This document shows, in pieces, positions 27,830 through 37,142 of a stretch of DNA of 40,721 nucleotides. The translations under genes were made by a program, and so were the position numbers. The notes beneath the pieces are model-generated. The model was not told the DNA's origin. It saw only the letters and a list, made by a program, of their open reading frames with translations, and did no database searches. This stretch comes from an uncultured Anaerolineales bacterium (GTDB lineage: Bacteria; Chloroflexota; Anaerolineae; Anaerolineales; UBA4823): contig CAIQJJ010000549.1 of assembly GCA_903872065.1 (NCBI GenBank), positions 1 through 40,721 on the forward strand, written 5' to 3'. Numbering within the stretch: the stretch's first letter is position 1; each line of letters opens with the position of its first letter.

Positions 27830-29047
27830 CTATTCTTCGCAATTCAACGGCAGCGCCACATGGAAAATACTGCCGGGAAAGGATTGCGCATCATTGACCG
27901 GACTTTCGACCCAAATGCGCCCGCCATGGGCGTCCACGATGCCTTTGGCAACCGCCAATCCCAGGCCCGGCCCACCGCTTTTAAATCCATACTTGCCGGA
28001 TGTATGCAGCTTGGCGGGCGACAACTGGAAGAATTTCTCGAAGATGATTTCATGGTTTTCCGGCGCGACGCCAATCCCACTATCAATCACTTGGATCTCA
28101 ACCTGCGGCGTATCCCAATCAACGCTCGCCTGTCCATAGACAGTGATAAACCCGCCATCTGGCGTGAATTTGATGGCGTTGACTACCAATTGGTAAAACA
28201 GTTTGTAAACCAGGTCAGGGTCAGCGTTCAAGTCTGGCAGTTCATCCAGGCCTTCCAGCCCCAGGGTGATCTGGCGCTCATTGAGCGGCCCTTGCAAGCT
28301 GGTTTTCAGCTTGGCGAACAGGTCTGCCAGTGAAATACGCTCTGGGAGGACCTTCAAAACCTGGGTATCAATACGGGATATATCCAACATGCTGTTGATA
28401 ATCTCCAACATGCGCTCGCTGCCGGTGTTCATGCCCTGCAGCAGGTTTTGCACCTGCGCCGAGTCCTGGCTTGATCCCTGGAGCATATTGATGTAGCCCT
28501 TAATCACCGTCAGCGGGGTGCGCAGTTCATGGGCGGCAATTTGGATAAAATCGCTCTTGGCCCGATCGAGCCTGGCCAGCCGGGCGTTGGCCTGCGCCAG
28601 TTCATTGGTGCGCTGCTCGACGGTTTGTTCCAACATGCGGCTCCAGTTGGCAAGCTGCATGCGCTGTTCATACAGGCTCAGGAAAACTTTGATTTTGCTC
28701 AACAAAATTTCCGGGACGAAGGGCTTGCTTAAAAAATCCACTGCGCCGGCATCGTAGCCTTTGCGGTGATGATACTCGTCCGAATAAATGGCGCTAACGA
28801 AAATGATCGGCAGGTTGGCAGTGGATGGGTCTGAGCGAATGATGTCTACCAGCTCGTAGCCATCCATTTCGGGCATCTGCACATCCACAATCGCCATGCA
28901 AAACTCATGGTCAAGGATCATGCTCAAAGCGTCATTGCCCGATTGAGCGGTATAGATGCCAACGTCCAGCTTTTGGAGCAGTTTTTGCATCGAATACAGG
29001 TTTTCGGGTTTGTCATCAACGATTAAGATCTTGGATTGCTCGGACAT
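27830..29047 (-). CDS. Receiver-histidine kinase fusion
   Basis: Counted from ATG 29047, which is preceded by GAGGAA at 7 bases, the protein has 405 residues; a GTG at 29068 is less likely. An N-terminal receiver (1-125) has 'IVDD' acid residues, the phospho-acceptor D55 in 'MAIVDVQMPEMDG' and the Lys of 'LSKPF'. A coiled coil leads to HisKA with H173 in 'QIAAHELRTPLTVIKGY', and a HATPase domain with 'NAIKFTPDGG', 'DSGIGV' and 'GPGLGLAVAKGI'. Receiver-first kinases usually take phosphate from another kinase and relay or modulate it. The gene lies 36 bp after a hybrid kinase, its probable donor. Confidence 0.92.
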   Translation of the reverse strand: MSEQSKILIVDDKPENLYSMQKLLQKLDVGIYTAQSGNDALSMILDHEFCMAIVDVQMPEMDGYELVDIIRSDPSTANLPIIFVSAIYSDEYHHRKGYDAGAVDFLSKPFVPEILLSKIKVFLSLYEQRMQLANWSRMLEQTVEQRTNELAQANARLARLDRAKSDFIQIAAHELRTPLTVIKGYINMLQGSSQDSAQVQNLLQGMNTGSERMLEIINSMLDISRIDTQVLKVLPERISLADLFAKLKTSLQGPLNERQITLGLEGLDELPDLNADPDLVYKLFYQLVVNAIKFTPDGGFITVYGQASVDWDTPQVEIQVIDSGIGVAPENHEIIFEKFFQLSPAKLHTSGKYGFKSGGPGLGLAVAKGIVDAHGGRIWVESPVNDAQSFPGSIFHVALPLNCEE

Positions 29048-29083
29048 AACAGATTCCTCAATCAACACAGGGCAAAATAAATT

Positions 29084-32000
29084 CTACATTACCGATTTAA
29101 AAAATATTCTCAATAACGCGATCAGCCGATCCGTATTCACTGGCTTGGAGATATACTCGCTTGCGCCAACAGCCAGGCATTTTTCGCGGTCTTCGGGCAT
29201 GGCTTTGGCTGTCAGGGCAATGATCGGCAGGCGCTCAAACCCATCCTGAGCGCGGATACGTTGAATGGTTTCGTAGCCGTCCATTTCGGGCATCATGACA
29301 TCCATCAACACCAGGTCGTAGCGTTTGGGTGAGTCGAGCATTTCAAGGGCTTTTGCGCCAGAGCTGGCAATGCCAACTTCCATTTTCTTTTCCTTCAACA
29401 GGTGACGCATGGCAAAAGCGTTGCGCATATCATCATCTACCACCAGGATTTTCTTGCCCGTCAGGACCGTTTCTGACGCATCCAGTGATACAACCGGAGG
29501 CCGCTTCTCCTGCTCAAGCCGGGCGTTCACATGGTGCAAGAATGAATCGACATTGTTGAGCAGCTTTTCGGGGGAGCGGCTGCCTTTGACAATGACGCTG
29601 TCGGTGTATTTGTGCAGTTCGGCGCTCTCTTCGGCGGTTAGCGAACGGCCCGTGTAAACGATCACCGGGCAGCGGTTCAAGTCCTTGCGTTCGTTAATTT
29701 GCCGCAGCACATCGAAACCGGTCATATCTGGCAGGCTCAGATCGAGGATCATGCAGTCGAAATGCTGCTTCGAAAGCCAATCGAGGGCGGCGCGGCCCGT
29801 TTCGGCGTCGAAAATTTTGACTTCGCTGCGGCGCAGCAGTTTACGCATACTCTGGCGCATGCGAACGTCGTCTTCGACAATCAACAGCGTCTTGAGGTCG
29901 CGCGCCAGGAAACGGTTGATTTCTTCAAAAACCTGATCCAGATCGCCCATCGTCACCGGCTTACTGATGAATCCAACTGCACCCTGGCGCATGGCGACCA
30001 GCGTGGCATCGGCAGGCGAGCCTTCTGCGCCCGAAAGGACATGAACGGGGATGTGACGCAGTTCTGGCGTGTGTTTGAGTTGGTCAAGCACTTCCCACCC
30101 ACTGCGCCCCGGCAGTTTGAGATCGAGCAAAATCGCATCAGGCTGAAACTGGCGCACATGCTCAATGCCCGAGTCGCCATCGAGCGCCGCCAGGCACTTG
30201 TAGCCCTTCTGCACACTGTAATCATAGAGCAGCCTGGCAAACTGGGGGTCGTCTTCGATCACCAGCACAATCCGATCGCCAGGCCGGATGGCGGCGCGGT
30301 CGTCGGGGAAGGGGGGCGCCGCTAAGACGGGAGTCGCCGGCAGAGGGGAAGCTCCTGAGGCTGCATTGAGGCGCGCTTTAGGGCGCTCTTCCGCTCTGAG
30401 AAAGCGCGCTTCCGTTTCGGCAAGGCGCGCTTCTATTTCGGGGACAGGATTCGCCGCCGGGGTAGAGCCATCTGCCTGGATTTTTCCGGCTGGGCTTTTG
30501 AGCGGCAAATACAGCGTAAAGGTGCTGCCGCGCCCCAATTCGCTCGTTACGACGATGCTGCCGCCCAGGTTGGCGGCGAGATTGCGCGAGATGGTCAGCC
30601 CCAGGCCGGTGCCGCCATACTTGCGGCTGGTGGAGCCATCGGCCTGCTGAAAAGCCTGGAAGACGCGCTGCTGCTGCTCGGGCGTCATGCCAATACCGCT
30701 GTCGCTGACGTGCATGGCGATTTGGTGGGCTGCGCTCTCAAATTTCAGGCTGACATGACCTTTTTCGGTAAATTTCAACGCGTTGCCAAGCAGATTCTTC
30801 AAGATTTGCTCGACGCGCTGCTGATCGCTCTCAAAGCTTTCGGGCAGGTCAGCAGCCAGCTCAATGTCAAAATCCAGGTTCTTTTCGCGGGCATGGGCGG
30901 CAAAAAGGGCGCGCATATTGTTGGCCAGTTCGGCCGGGCGAATGATGGAGATATGAAAAACAGCGCGCCCGGCCTCGACTTTGGATAAATCAAGAATTTC
31001 GTTGATCAGCGCCAACAGGTCTTTCCCGCTGTTGTGGATGATGGCGGCGCTTTCCACCTGTTCATCGGTCAGGTTTCCGCTCTCATTGTCCTTAAGAATG
31101 CGCGCCAGGATGAGCAAGCTGTTGAGCGGGGTGCGCAGCTCGTGGCTCATGTTGGCCAGGAACTCAGATTTGTATTTGTTGGCGCGAATCAGTTCTTCGG
31201 TTTTGCGCTGAAGCTCCTGCTGGGCAACCTTCATCTCCTGGTTTTGCAGATCGAGGACACTGCGTTGTTCCACCAACTCAGCGTTGGATTCTTCGAGAGC
31301 CGACTGCTGTTCTTGAAGCTGGATTTGCGAGGCGCGCAGGTTTTCGGTTTGGGCTTGCAGTTCGGCGTTGACGCGCTGGAGCATTTCTTCGCGAGCTTTC
31401 AGGGCCGCCGCCTGTTCTTGGGTTTGGCGCAGCAGCAAATTGACCTGGGCGCGGGTGCGGGCGGTGTGAAAGGCCACGGCGATGCTGTTGAGAGTACCGT
31501 TCAGAAATTCAATCTGGAGGGGGGTGAACGGCTGGAGCAGGGTCAGTTCGATGACGCCAATCACTTTTTGATCGTATAGGAAAGGCGCAACCACGATTGC
31601 AATGGGTTCCAGTTCCACCAGGCCAGAAAGCACCGGGTGATAACCGGAAGGCGGTTTGCGCAAGGTGAACATCCTCTTTTCAAGCGCCGCCTGCCCCACC
31701 AATCCCACTCCGGGGGAGAAACTGGCAGCGAACTGATCACGGTATAGATAGGCGTAGCTGCCGGTCAGTTGCAAGACACCCTCTTCATTGGCGATGAACA
31801 GCCCGCCCAGTGGGACGTTCAACTCATGGCACAGGTGGCGGATCACCCGATCGGCAAGGGTGGGAACATCCTGCTCGCCGCTGATGGCCTGGCTGAGCAA
31901 GGCAATCGAGGCTGAGAGCCGGGCCTGGTTCTCCATCTTTTCGCGGGTGGATTCGGCGCTGCGGGTTCGGTCATCGAGCAGTTGGTTGGCTTGATGCAGC

Positions 32001-32614
32001 TCTTCGGCGCGCTGTTCGAGCAGGAATTGGGTCTCAGACGCGACGCGCCGGGCATCCGCCTCGGCATTGAGCGCCTGGCGGAAGAAGTTTAGCGAGGCCA
32101 TCGTGATGCCAATTGCAATCGCGAACCCCAGGCCCTCGATAATGATGGCGGTCCAGGTTTGAGGTGGATTAATCGGGCGCAGAGCCATCCAACCCTGGTT
32201 GTAGACCAAACCGAATCCCCAAAAGGTCAAAAAACTCAGCAAGGCTGCAATCCAACCGGCGCGCGAGCCAATCAGGATACTGGCGGCGACAATCAGCGCC
32301 ATCAAGAAAACGCGCCCCCCGCTTTCGAGCCAGCCCAGGTAGAAGCAAAAGGCTGCAAAAAGGTAGATCGCCAACAAAATGCCCAATGAACGCCAGTAAT
32401 CAGAAATCTGCCGTCCATAGAACAAAATGATTAAGAAGATATAGGCCCCAATATAGGCGACGGTTGCCTGCACGTCGCCGCTGCCATTCCAGATGCGCCA
32501 CAGGCTGTAGATAATGCCCGGCAAACCAATCACCGCGACGCCGCCCAGCAGCCTGTTAATCATCTTATGGCGCAGGTCACGCAGCCAGACGACGGAGTTG
32601 TAATCGTGTCTCAT
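29084..32614 (-). CDS. 6-TM GAF hybrid histidine kinase with three receivers
   Basis: The 1176-residue protein has six TM helices (20-178), a coiled coil (180-240), a GAF domain (about 245-385), a long coiled coil (390-480), HisKA with H491 in 'FLANMSHELRTPLNSLL', HATPase ('NLLGNALKFTEKGH', 'DSGIGM', 'GGTGLGLTISR'), a Pro/Ala-rich linker (705-778) and three receivers with phospho-acceptors D831, D958 and D1105. All catalytic motifs look intact. The membrane-coiled coil-GAF front half matches the two preceding, kinase-less genes. It probably acts as the phosphotransfer hub of the operon. The receivers could take phosphate from several partners. Its start overlaps the previous stop by 4 bp. Confidence 0.93.
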   Translation of the reverse strand: MRHDYNSVVWLRDLRHKMINRLLGGVAVIGLPGIIYSLWRIWNGSGDVQATVAYIGAYIFLIILFYGRQISDYWRSLGILLAIYLFAAFCFYLGWLESGGRVFLMALIVAASILIGSRAGWIAALLSFLTFWGFGLVYNQGWMALRPINPPQTWTAIIIEGLGFAIAIGITMASLNFFRQALNAEADARRVASETQFLLEQRAEELHQANQLLDDRTRSAESTREKMENQARLSASIALLSQAISGEQDVPTLADRVIRHLCHELNVPLGGLFIANEEGVLQLTGSYAYLYRDQFAASFSPGVGLVGQAALEKRMFTLRKPPSGYHPVLSGLVELEPIAIVVAPFLYDQKVIGVIELTLLQPFTPLQIEFLNGTLNSIAVAFHTARTRAQVNLLLRQTQEQAAALKAREEMLQRVNAELQAQTENLRASQIQLQEQQSALEESNAELVEQRSVLDLQNQEMKVAQQELQRKTEELIRANKYKSEFLANMSHELRTPLNSLLILARILKDNESGNLTDEQVESAAIIHNSGKDLLALINEILDLSKVEAGRAVFHISIIRPAELANNMRALFAAHAREKNLDFDIELAADLPESFESDQQRVEQILKNLLGNALKFTEKGHVSLKFESAAHQIAMHVSDSGIGMTPEQQQRVFQAFQQADGSTSRKYGGTGLGLTISRNLAANLGGSIVVTSELGRGSTFTLYLPLKSPAGKIQADGSTPAANPVPEIEARLAETEARFLRAEERPKARLNAASGASPLPATPVLAAPPFPDDRAAIRPGDRIVLVIEDDPQFARLLYDYSVQKGYKCLAALDGDSGIEHVRQFQPDAILLDLKLPGRSGWEVLDQLKHTPELRHIPVHVLSGAEGSPADATLVAMRQGAVGFISKPVTMGDLDQVFEEINRFLARDLKTLLIVEDDVRMRQSMRKLLRRSEVKIFDAETGRAALDWLSKQHFDCMILDLSLPDMTGFDVLRQINERKDLNRCPVIVYTGRSLTAEESAELHKYTDSVIVKGSRSPEKLLNNVDSFLHHVNARLEQEKRPPVVSLDASETVLTGKKILVVDDDMRNAFAMRHLLKEKKMEVGIASSGAKALEMLDSPKRYDLVLMDVMMPEMDGYETIQRIRAQDGFERLPIIALTAKAMPEDREKCLAVGASEYISKPVNTDRLIALLRIFFKSVM

Positions 32615-33792
32615 GCGTTTGGCTCCTTCTGAAATTTACGCGCCAGGGTGTCGGCGGCCTGTGCGAGGAATTCTTGTTGAATATCGGTCACTTCACTCAT
32701 CAGGCCCAGTTCGATCACGCCAACCAGATGGCTGCCGGCGCAAAACGGCCAGCAAACAAGCTGATGCGGCAGCGCCAGGCTTAAACCTGAGGCGATCTTG
32801 AAATATCCAGGCGGGGGATTGGTCAGGATCACAGGGCGCCGTTCCAGCGCGGCTTGCCCGGTCAATCCCTCGCCGGGACGAAATTTCGGGGCCGAGTCCA
32901 TATCCCGCGAGTAGGCATAGCCTCCCATCATCTGCAGCAGTCCATCAGAAAAGAGAAACAATCCGCCGGCCGGGGCTTCAAGATGCTGGCACAGGGCGCG
33001 GATGGCGGCGCTGGCCTGCCTTTCGACGGTCACTTCATTATTAACTGCTTCACCCAGCCGCATCAGGCCCTGGTTTTCCCAGACCTGGTCATTGAGCCGC
33101 TTGCGGGCGGCCTCGGCCTCCATGCGCGCCATTTCGGCGGCAAGGGTGCGCTCGGCCACGCGCTGTTCGAGCAAATCTTGCGCGCTTTTGAGTTCCTCGT
33201 TGGCCTGGCGCAGTTCTTTCATACGCGCACGGCTGATTGTTTCGCGAAATATGGTCATAATGATGAGCAAGGTGGCAATCGAAAAAAAGTTGCCTGCAAT
33301 CCGGGCCGCTTCAAGATTAGTTATCTGCAAAGTGATGAATGGCACTGCGATGGTTACAACAATGGATGCCGCTGTCAGCAGGATAAGTTCGGGCAGTCGG
33401 AATAAAATCCCGCCCAAGACCAGGACAACCGGGATGGTGGAGGTCAGGGAAGCAGTGGGCGTACCAACCCCTGTCCACAAAAAGCTGTAGCCGAGCGCGG
33501 CCAGGCTCCAGGTCAGGATGCTGGAACCCATGCGAAACAGGCTCGTGCGCCCGAGACTGTAGGCCAAAAGCCCCAGCGCGGAAAAAGAGAGCAGCGAAAA
33601 GAATTCTGCGTCCCATCCCCAATTTACACCGTGCGCCAGGCTGGCAACCAGGTTGCCCAAGAACGTGGCCAGCGAGAGCGCCATTAGCAACTGCGCCTGG
33701 CGGATGCTGTCGAGGTCGGTCAGGCTGCTATCCGTGTGGAAAATGGCGCGCCAGAACGCATTCCAGGATAGGTTGGGGATGTTCGCGGTCAT
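32611..33792 (-). CDS. 6-TM coiled-coil GAF protein without output domain
   Basis: The 393-residue protein has about six TM helices (35-190), a coiled coil (190-245, 'RQANEELKSAQDLLEQRVAE') and a C-terminal GAF domain (about 250-385, with 'GGYAYSRDMDSAPKFRPGEG' and 'LVGVIELGL'). It stops where the related hybrid kinase downstream continues into HisKA. No kinase, cyclase or phosphatase domain follows, and no frameshift is visible that would reveal one. It is probably a sensory partner that dimerises with the kinases through the coiled coil. Overlaps of 4 bp on both sides show that stoichiometry is coupled. Confidence 0.85.
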   Translation of the reverse strand: MTANIPNLSWNAFWRAIFHTDSSLTDLDSIRQAQLLMALSLATFLGNLVASLAHGVNWGWDAEFFSLLSFSALGLLAYSLGRTSLFRMGSSILTWSLAALGYSFLWTGVGTPTASLTSTIPVVLVLGGILFRLPELILLTAASIVVTIAVPFITLQITNLEAARIAGNFFSIATLLIIMTIFRETISRARMKELRQANEELKSAQDLLEQRVAERTLAAEMARMEAEAARKRLNDQVWENQGLMRLGEAVNNEVTVERQASAAIRALCQHLEAPAGGLFLFSDGLLQMMGGYAYSRDMDSAPKFRPGEGLTGQAALERRPVILTNPPPGYFKIASGLSLALPHQLVCWPFCAGSHLVGVIELGLMSEVTDIQQEFLAQAADTLARKFQKEPNA

Positions 33793-35111
33793 GCGTTTAT
33801 CTCCTGCAAACGGGCGCGGGCGTCATCGAGCAGCTTGTGCAGCTGGCGACGGATGCGCAGGTTGTGAATGGTAATAGCGATACTTTCGGCGCTGCGGTTC
33901 AGGAACTGAACTTGCTCCGGGCTAAAAGGTTTCACCCCGGCCATTTCGATGACGCCGACTTCGTTATCGAAATGCGCCTTGGCCATCTCCCAATCAAGGC
34001 CCAATGTAGAAGCCAGTTCGTTAACGTCAGCTTCGTTATCGAAATGCAGCAGCGGCAGCAAAAAGAGATGCGTGGGGATGGTTTCGCCCAACCCGGACGT
34101 GACCCGAATCCGGGCGGCGTCCGTTTCAATGGACAACGAGCGTTTTTCCACCGCCGCCTGGCCTATCAAACCCTCGCCTTTGCGAAAGAACCCGGGGGTT
34201 TGTTCCCCCGGACGACAGGCAAACCCGCCGGCAAACTGCCAGCCAGCCCCGGCCTCTGCCTCGCTATAAACGAACAGTGCACCAAAGGATGCATCCACAT
34301 AGCGGCAGAGAAAGCTCATCACCTTATCGGCCAAAATTTCCAGGCTTTGCTCGCCGCGCAAGATTTCGTTGAGCTTTTCCTGCCCAGCGATCTGCCAGAG
34401 CTGCTGCTGAAGCGCGGCCTGGGCCTGTTCGGCTTCGCAGCGGGCCTCCTCCGCCCGGCCGGTGCGCTCAGAAACCTGCACTTCCAGCGAGGCGCGAATA
34501 TCTTCCAGTTCCCGATTCTTAGAGGCAAGCGTCTGTTCATCCTGGCGCAGGCGGGTAATGCTGGCAACCAGGTTATCAATCGCCAGGTAAATCAGCAAAC
34601 CGCTCAACGTGATCATAAAGTTGAGCAAAGTCACCCGCGCCGGGCTGTAAAGGCCGGCATACCTGGCGGGCCACGTTTGCCCAAGTTCGCCATATCCGAG
34701 GACCGAAACCATCGCGACGGACAAAAAGGTAAAAACAATCACCCCGCGCCGCCCCAAAAGCAGTCCGGCCATCGCAATCAGGGCGGGAAAGGCCAGCAAG
34801 GCTTCATCGTAGGCGCCCTCGCCGCTCCAAATGACCATCATCAGAAACACGATCATGTAGGCGGGATACATGATTTTGGAAGCCCCCAAATACCCCATCC
34901 AGTTGAGCGCTATCAGCCCCAGCGAAATGACCACGCCAACGCCCAGGATAAGCGTTGCAAAATAATAATTCGCAATGTAAGACACCACCCAGGAGGCCAA
35001 CACAAAAAAAAGCACCACTGCGCCAATCACATACAGCAAAATGCGCAGGCGGCGCGCTTCTTGGTTCGCGCGATCGTCCAGTTTGAGCCAATGTTCGAGA
35101 TTTAATCGCAT
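33789..35111 (-). CDS. 6-TM coiled-coil GAF protein without output domain
   Basis: Counted from ATG 35111 the protein has 440 residues; an upstream in-frame ATG at 35180 lies inside the previous gene. Six TM helices (22-185), a coiled coil (195-245) and a GAF domain (about 255-420) follow the same plan as the next two genes. The GAF domain holds an internal 24-residue duplication: 'HFDNEADVNELA' and 'HFDNEVGVIEMA' are successive copies of one strand-turn. It ends in a basic helix ('RRQLHKLLDDARARLQE') that may continue a coiled coil. No output domain is present. The start overlaps the pseudo-receiver stop by 10 bp. Confidence 0.83.
   Translation of the reverse strand: MRLNLEHWLKLDDRANQEARRLRILLYVIGAVVLFFVLASWVVSYIANYYFATLILGVGVVISLGLIALNWMGYLGASKIMYPAYMIVFLMMVIWSGEGAYDEALLAFPALIAMAGLLLGRRGVIVFTFLSVAMVSVLGYGELGQTWPARYAGLYSPARVTLLNFMITLSGLLIYLAIDNLVASITRLRQDEQTLASKNRELEDIRASLEVQVSERTGRAEEARCEAEQAQAALQQQLWQIAGQEKLNEILRGEQSLEILADKVMSFLCRYVDASFGALFVYSEAEAGAGWQFAGGFACRPGEQTPGFFRKGEGLIGQAAVEKRSLSIETDAARIRVTSGLGETIPTHLFLLPLLHFDNEADVNELASTLGLDWEMAKAHFDNEVGVIEMAGVKPFSPEQVQFLNRSAESIAITIHNLRIRRQLHKLLDDARARLQEINA
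33959..34047. repeat. 72-bp in-frame duplication within a GAF domain
   Basis: The 17-mer CTTCGTTATCGAAATGC occurs at 33959-33975 and 34031-34047, a period of 72 bp or 24 codons. It encodes the repeated 'HFDNE' element. The remainder of each unit has diverged, so the event is not very recent. Confidence 0.8.
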
Positions 35112-35539
35112 AAAGGCCCGCCTTCCAACTTGAGCCGCTCCACTTCGCGGATCAGCAGGGTGAATGAAAATCCATTGCATAACACCGAGTCGGGGCGGTC
35201 AGGGCTGTTTTGGAACATTTCGCGCGGGTGCGCCGCCAACAGCAAAATCGAAGCGCGGCTGTTCCACTGGCGAATAATCGGAATGGCCTGCCTGAGCGGG
35301 CCGCCATCCACGGCCTGGTCAATGATAATCAGCGCCGATTCGGGGGTTTTCACCTGGGTTTCGCTCTCGTCAAGGGTGGAAAAGTTCAATACATCCTGCG
35401 GGCCTGGCATTGAGCGCAAAATTGCCAACAGCGCATCGCGCCGGGGGCCGGGATCAGAAAGCAGGATGATTTTCCAGCGTTTTGGGAGGAATTCCTGGGG
35501 CGCGGGTTCAGTGGCAAAAGATGGTTTCAGATTAAGCAT
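35102..35539 (-). CDS. Degenerate receiver (pseudo-REC) protein
   Basis: Counted from ATG 35539, the protein has 145 residues. It has the alternating strand-helix pattern of a receiver domain: 'WKIILLSDPGPRRDALLAIL' (strand 1, helix 1), 'SALIIIDQAV' with a possible acceptor D74 (strand 3), 'SILLLAAHP' (strand 4). The acidic pair after strand 1 is reduced to D29, and the Lys-Pro after strand 5 reads 'CNGFSF', so normal phosphorylation is doubtful. It overlaps the upstream gene by 8 bp and the downstream gene by 10 bp. It may be a phosphorylation-independent docking module. The fold assignment rests on pattern only. Confidence 0.65.
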   Translation of the reverse strand: MLNLKPSFATEPAPQEFLPKRWKIILLSDPGPRRDALLAILRSMPGPQDVLNFSTLDESETQVKTPESALIIIDQAVDGGPLRQAIPIIRQWNSRASILLLAAHPREMFQNSPDRPDSVLCNGFSFTLLIREVERLKLEGGPLCD

Positions 35540-37142
35540 GGCCCAACCCTTGTGTTTCAAAATGGGAAATATTGTTTAGCGCCGTTTCGCTAAACCTGGC
35601 GCGGACGCCGTCAATGGTCGCATCCACACTGGCTGCGCCGGTCAAGCGCGACATGAACTGCCGCGCGGTTTGAAATAATACTGGCAGAGCTTTCCCCACA
35701 TCTGGCGCGGCCAGGGAGTTCACATCTATTGAGAGATTAGGCTGTATCTCCACCTGCCATCCGTTTTGCCCGGCGACCAATTTCAACTCGGAGACCAGAG
35801 CATCTGCCAGGATGCTCCCCCCTTCAGACACAACCAGGCGGTGAAATGCCTTGAAATGCGCATCGTAATAACTGCTCAAAATTTGCTTGATTTCGAACTG
35901 TTCTCTTTCATGGACGCCGGTTTTGTTCATCACATAGCTCAAAATGCCCTTTTCCTGGTCGGAAATGAATTCATCCAGGGTGTAATCGGGAGTGAATACT
36001 CGCACCAAGAATGTCGCGCCGGAATATTGTTTTTGTGAATTGTTGACCGCAATCCCTGAAATCAAGATCTGCTTTTCCCCAAAGTGGGTGCTGGCCTGCA
36101 AGGGGATTTCTTCCAGGACTTCAGCCCGTTTCACCCTTTCCAGGATCGTTTGCTCTGCCTCGAGTGATATTGCCAGGGCTTCGGTCAACCGTCTTCCAAC
36201 CATATTGGACTGCGAAAAAACGCGAAAATAATTTTTTGTGACAGAGATAATGGCGTCATCGCCTTTGGTGTAAACCAGAATGTGGGTATTGGGAACTATC
36301 GCCGGTTGACGGATTTCGTATTGCTCTGCTGGACGGTGGATTTCTTGCATGATTCCAAGCAAGAAAAGACCTACGCCCCAGAGCAGGTACGACAGGTTGT
36401 AAGGGACATCAATAACGAGAGCGCTGATCAGGTTGACCTGCTGATCGGGATAGTACAAACCAGCCGTTGTCGCATAGGAAAAAAACAGGTTGGCAAAAGA
36501 ATGCAGGACAAACCCCGCCGACAGCCAGATCCAGGTCCGGCCATATAAGCCTGCCTGGTAGGTGAAGAAAATGCGCAAGACCAAGAGCAGCAGGATCAAA
36601 TCGGCCAGGGGATAGGCAAGATTCAGAGTGTTGATCAGCAAAGCATCGGGGGCGTTGTTTTGAACGATCGGGACGAGGATGAAAATGGTTGAGAATCCAA
36701 AGGTCAGCAGGCTAATTCCCGCCAGCCAAACCTTCTGGGCCAGATTGTTGAAACGCGGCAGCAAACGGATGCGCATCCCCATGGCCATGTACATGGGAAT
36801 ATAACCGACAATCCAAAAAAAATCGGCCCAGGATGGGTACGGAACTTCCCGCCCAATGAGCGACGCGGCTGCCCACCATAATTCTGCAATCATCCACATC
36901 CCCCAGCCGAGAGTCAGCCCGGCCCACAAGACGCGGTTCTGCATTCCAACGATAGCTTGTCGCCAGACCATCAGCGCCAGGATGAACGTCGCCACGGCAA
37001 AAGGCGCTGATAATACATTATTCAGGTTAAAGATAAAATTATCCCCGCCGAGATGAAAAATATTGATAATAATATAGGAAATAACCAATAGCGCGAAGGC
37101 AATGTGCTGCCAAAAGGAATGAATGGGCTTCTTAGAGGACAT
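35532..37142 (-). CDS. 8-TM sensor protein with PAS-like domain (first gene of signalling operon)
   Basis: The 536-residue protein starts with about eight TM helices (10-265), including aromatic-rich 'GWGMWMIAELWWAA'. A PAS-like region (about 285-400, 'GDDAIISVTKNYFRVFSQSNMVGRRL') and a C-terminal domain (about 415-536) follow. I do not recognise the C-terminal domain; it contains 'RLVVSEGGSILADALVSELK'. No kinase motifs were seen. As first gene of the ten-gene operon it may be the primary membrane sensor. Its stop overlaps the pseudo-receiver start by 8 bp. The ATG at 37142 has only a weak upstream purine stretch, so the start is less certain. Confidence 0.8.
   Translation of the reverse strand: MSSKKPIHSFWQHIAFALLVISYIIINIFHLGGDNFIFNLNNVLSAPFAVATFILALMVWRQAIVGMQNRVLWAGLTLGWGMWMIAELWWAAASLIGREVPYPSWADFFWIVGYIPMYMAMGMRIRLLPRFNNLAQKVWLAGISLLTFGFSTIFILVPIVQNNAPDALLINTLNLAYPLADLILLLLVLRIFFTYQAGLYGRTWIWLSAGFVLHSFANLFFSYATTAGLYYPDQQVNLISALVIDVPYNLSYLLWGVGLFLLGIMQEIHRPAEQYEIRQPAIVPNTHILVYTKGDDAIISVTKNYFRVFSQSNMVGRRLTEALAISLEAEQTILERVKRAEVLEEIPLQASTHFGEKQILISGIAVNNSQKQYSGATFLVRVFTPDYTLDEFISDQEKGILSYVMNKTGVHEREQFEIKQILSSYYDAHFKAFHRLVVSEGGSILADALVSELKLVAGQNGWQVEIQPNLSIDVNSLAAPDVGKALPVLFQTARQFMSRLTGAASVDATIDGVRARFSETALNNISHFETQGLGHA

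Noticed and set aside
33837-35105. 422-codon plus-strand frame
   Set aside because: It mirrors the 6-TM GAF gene, whose TM and GAF features are clear; the frame itself is low in hydrophobic order and has no motif.
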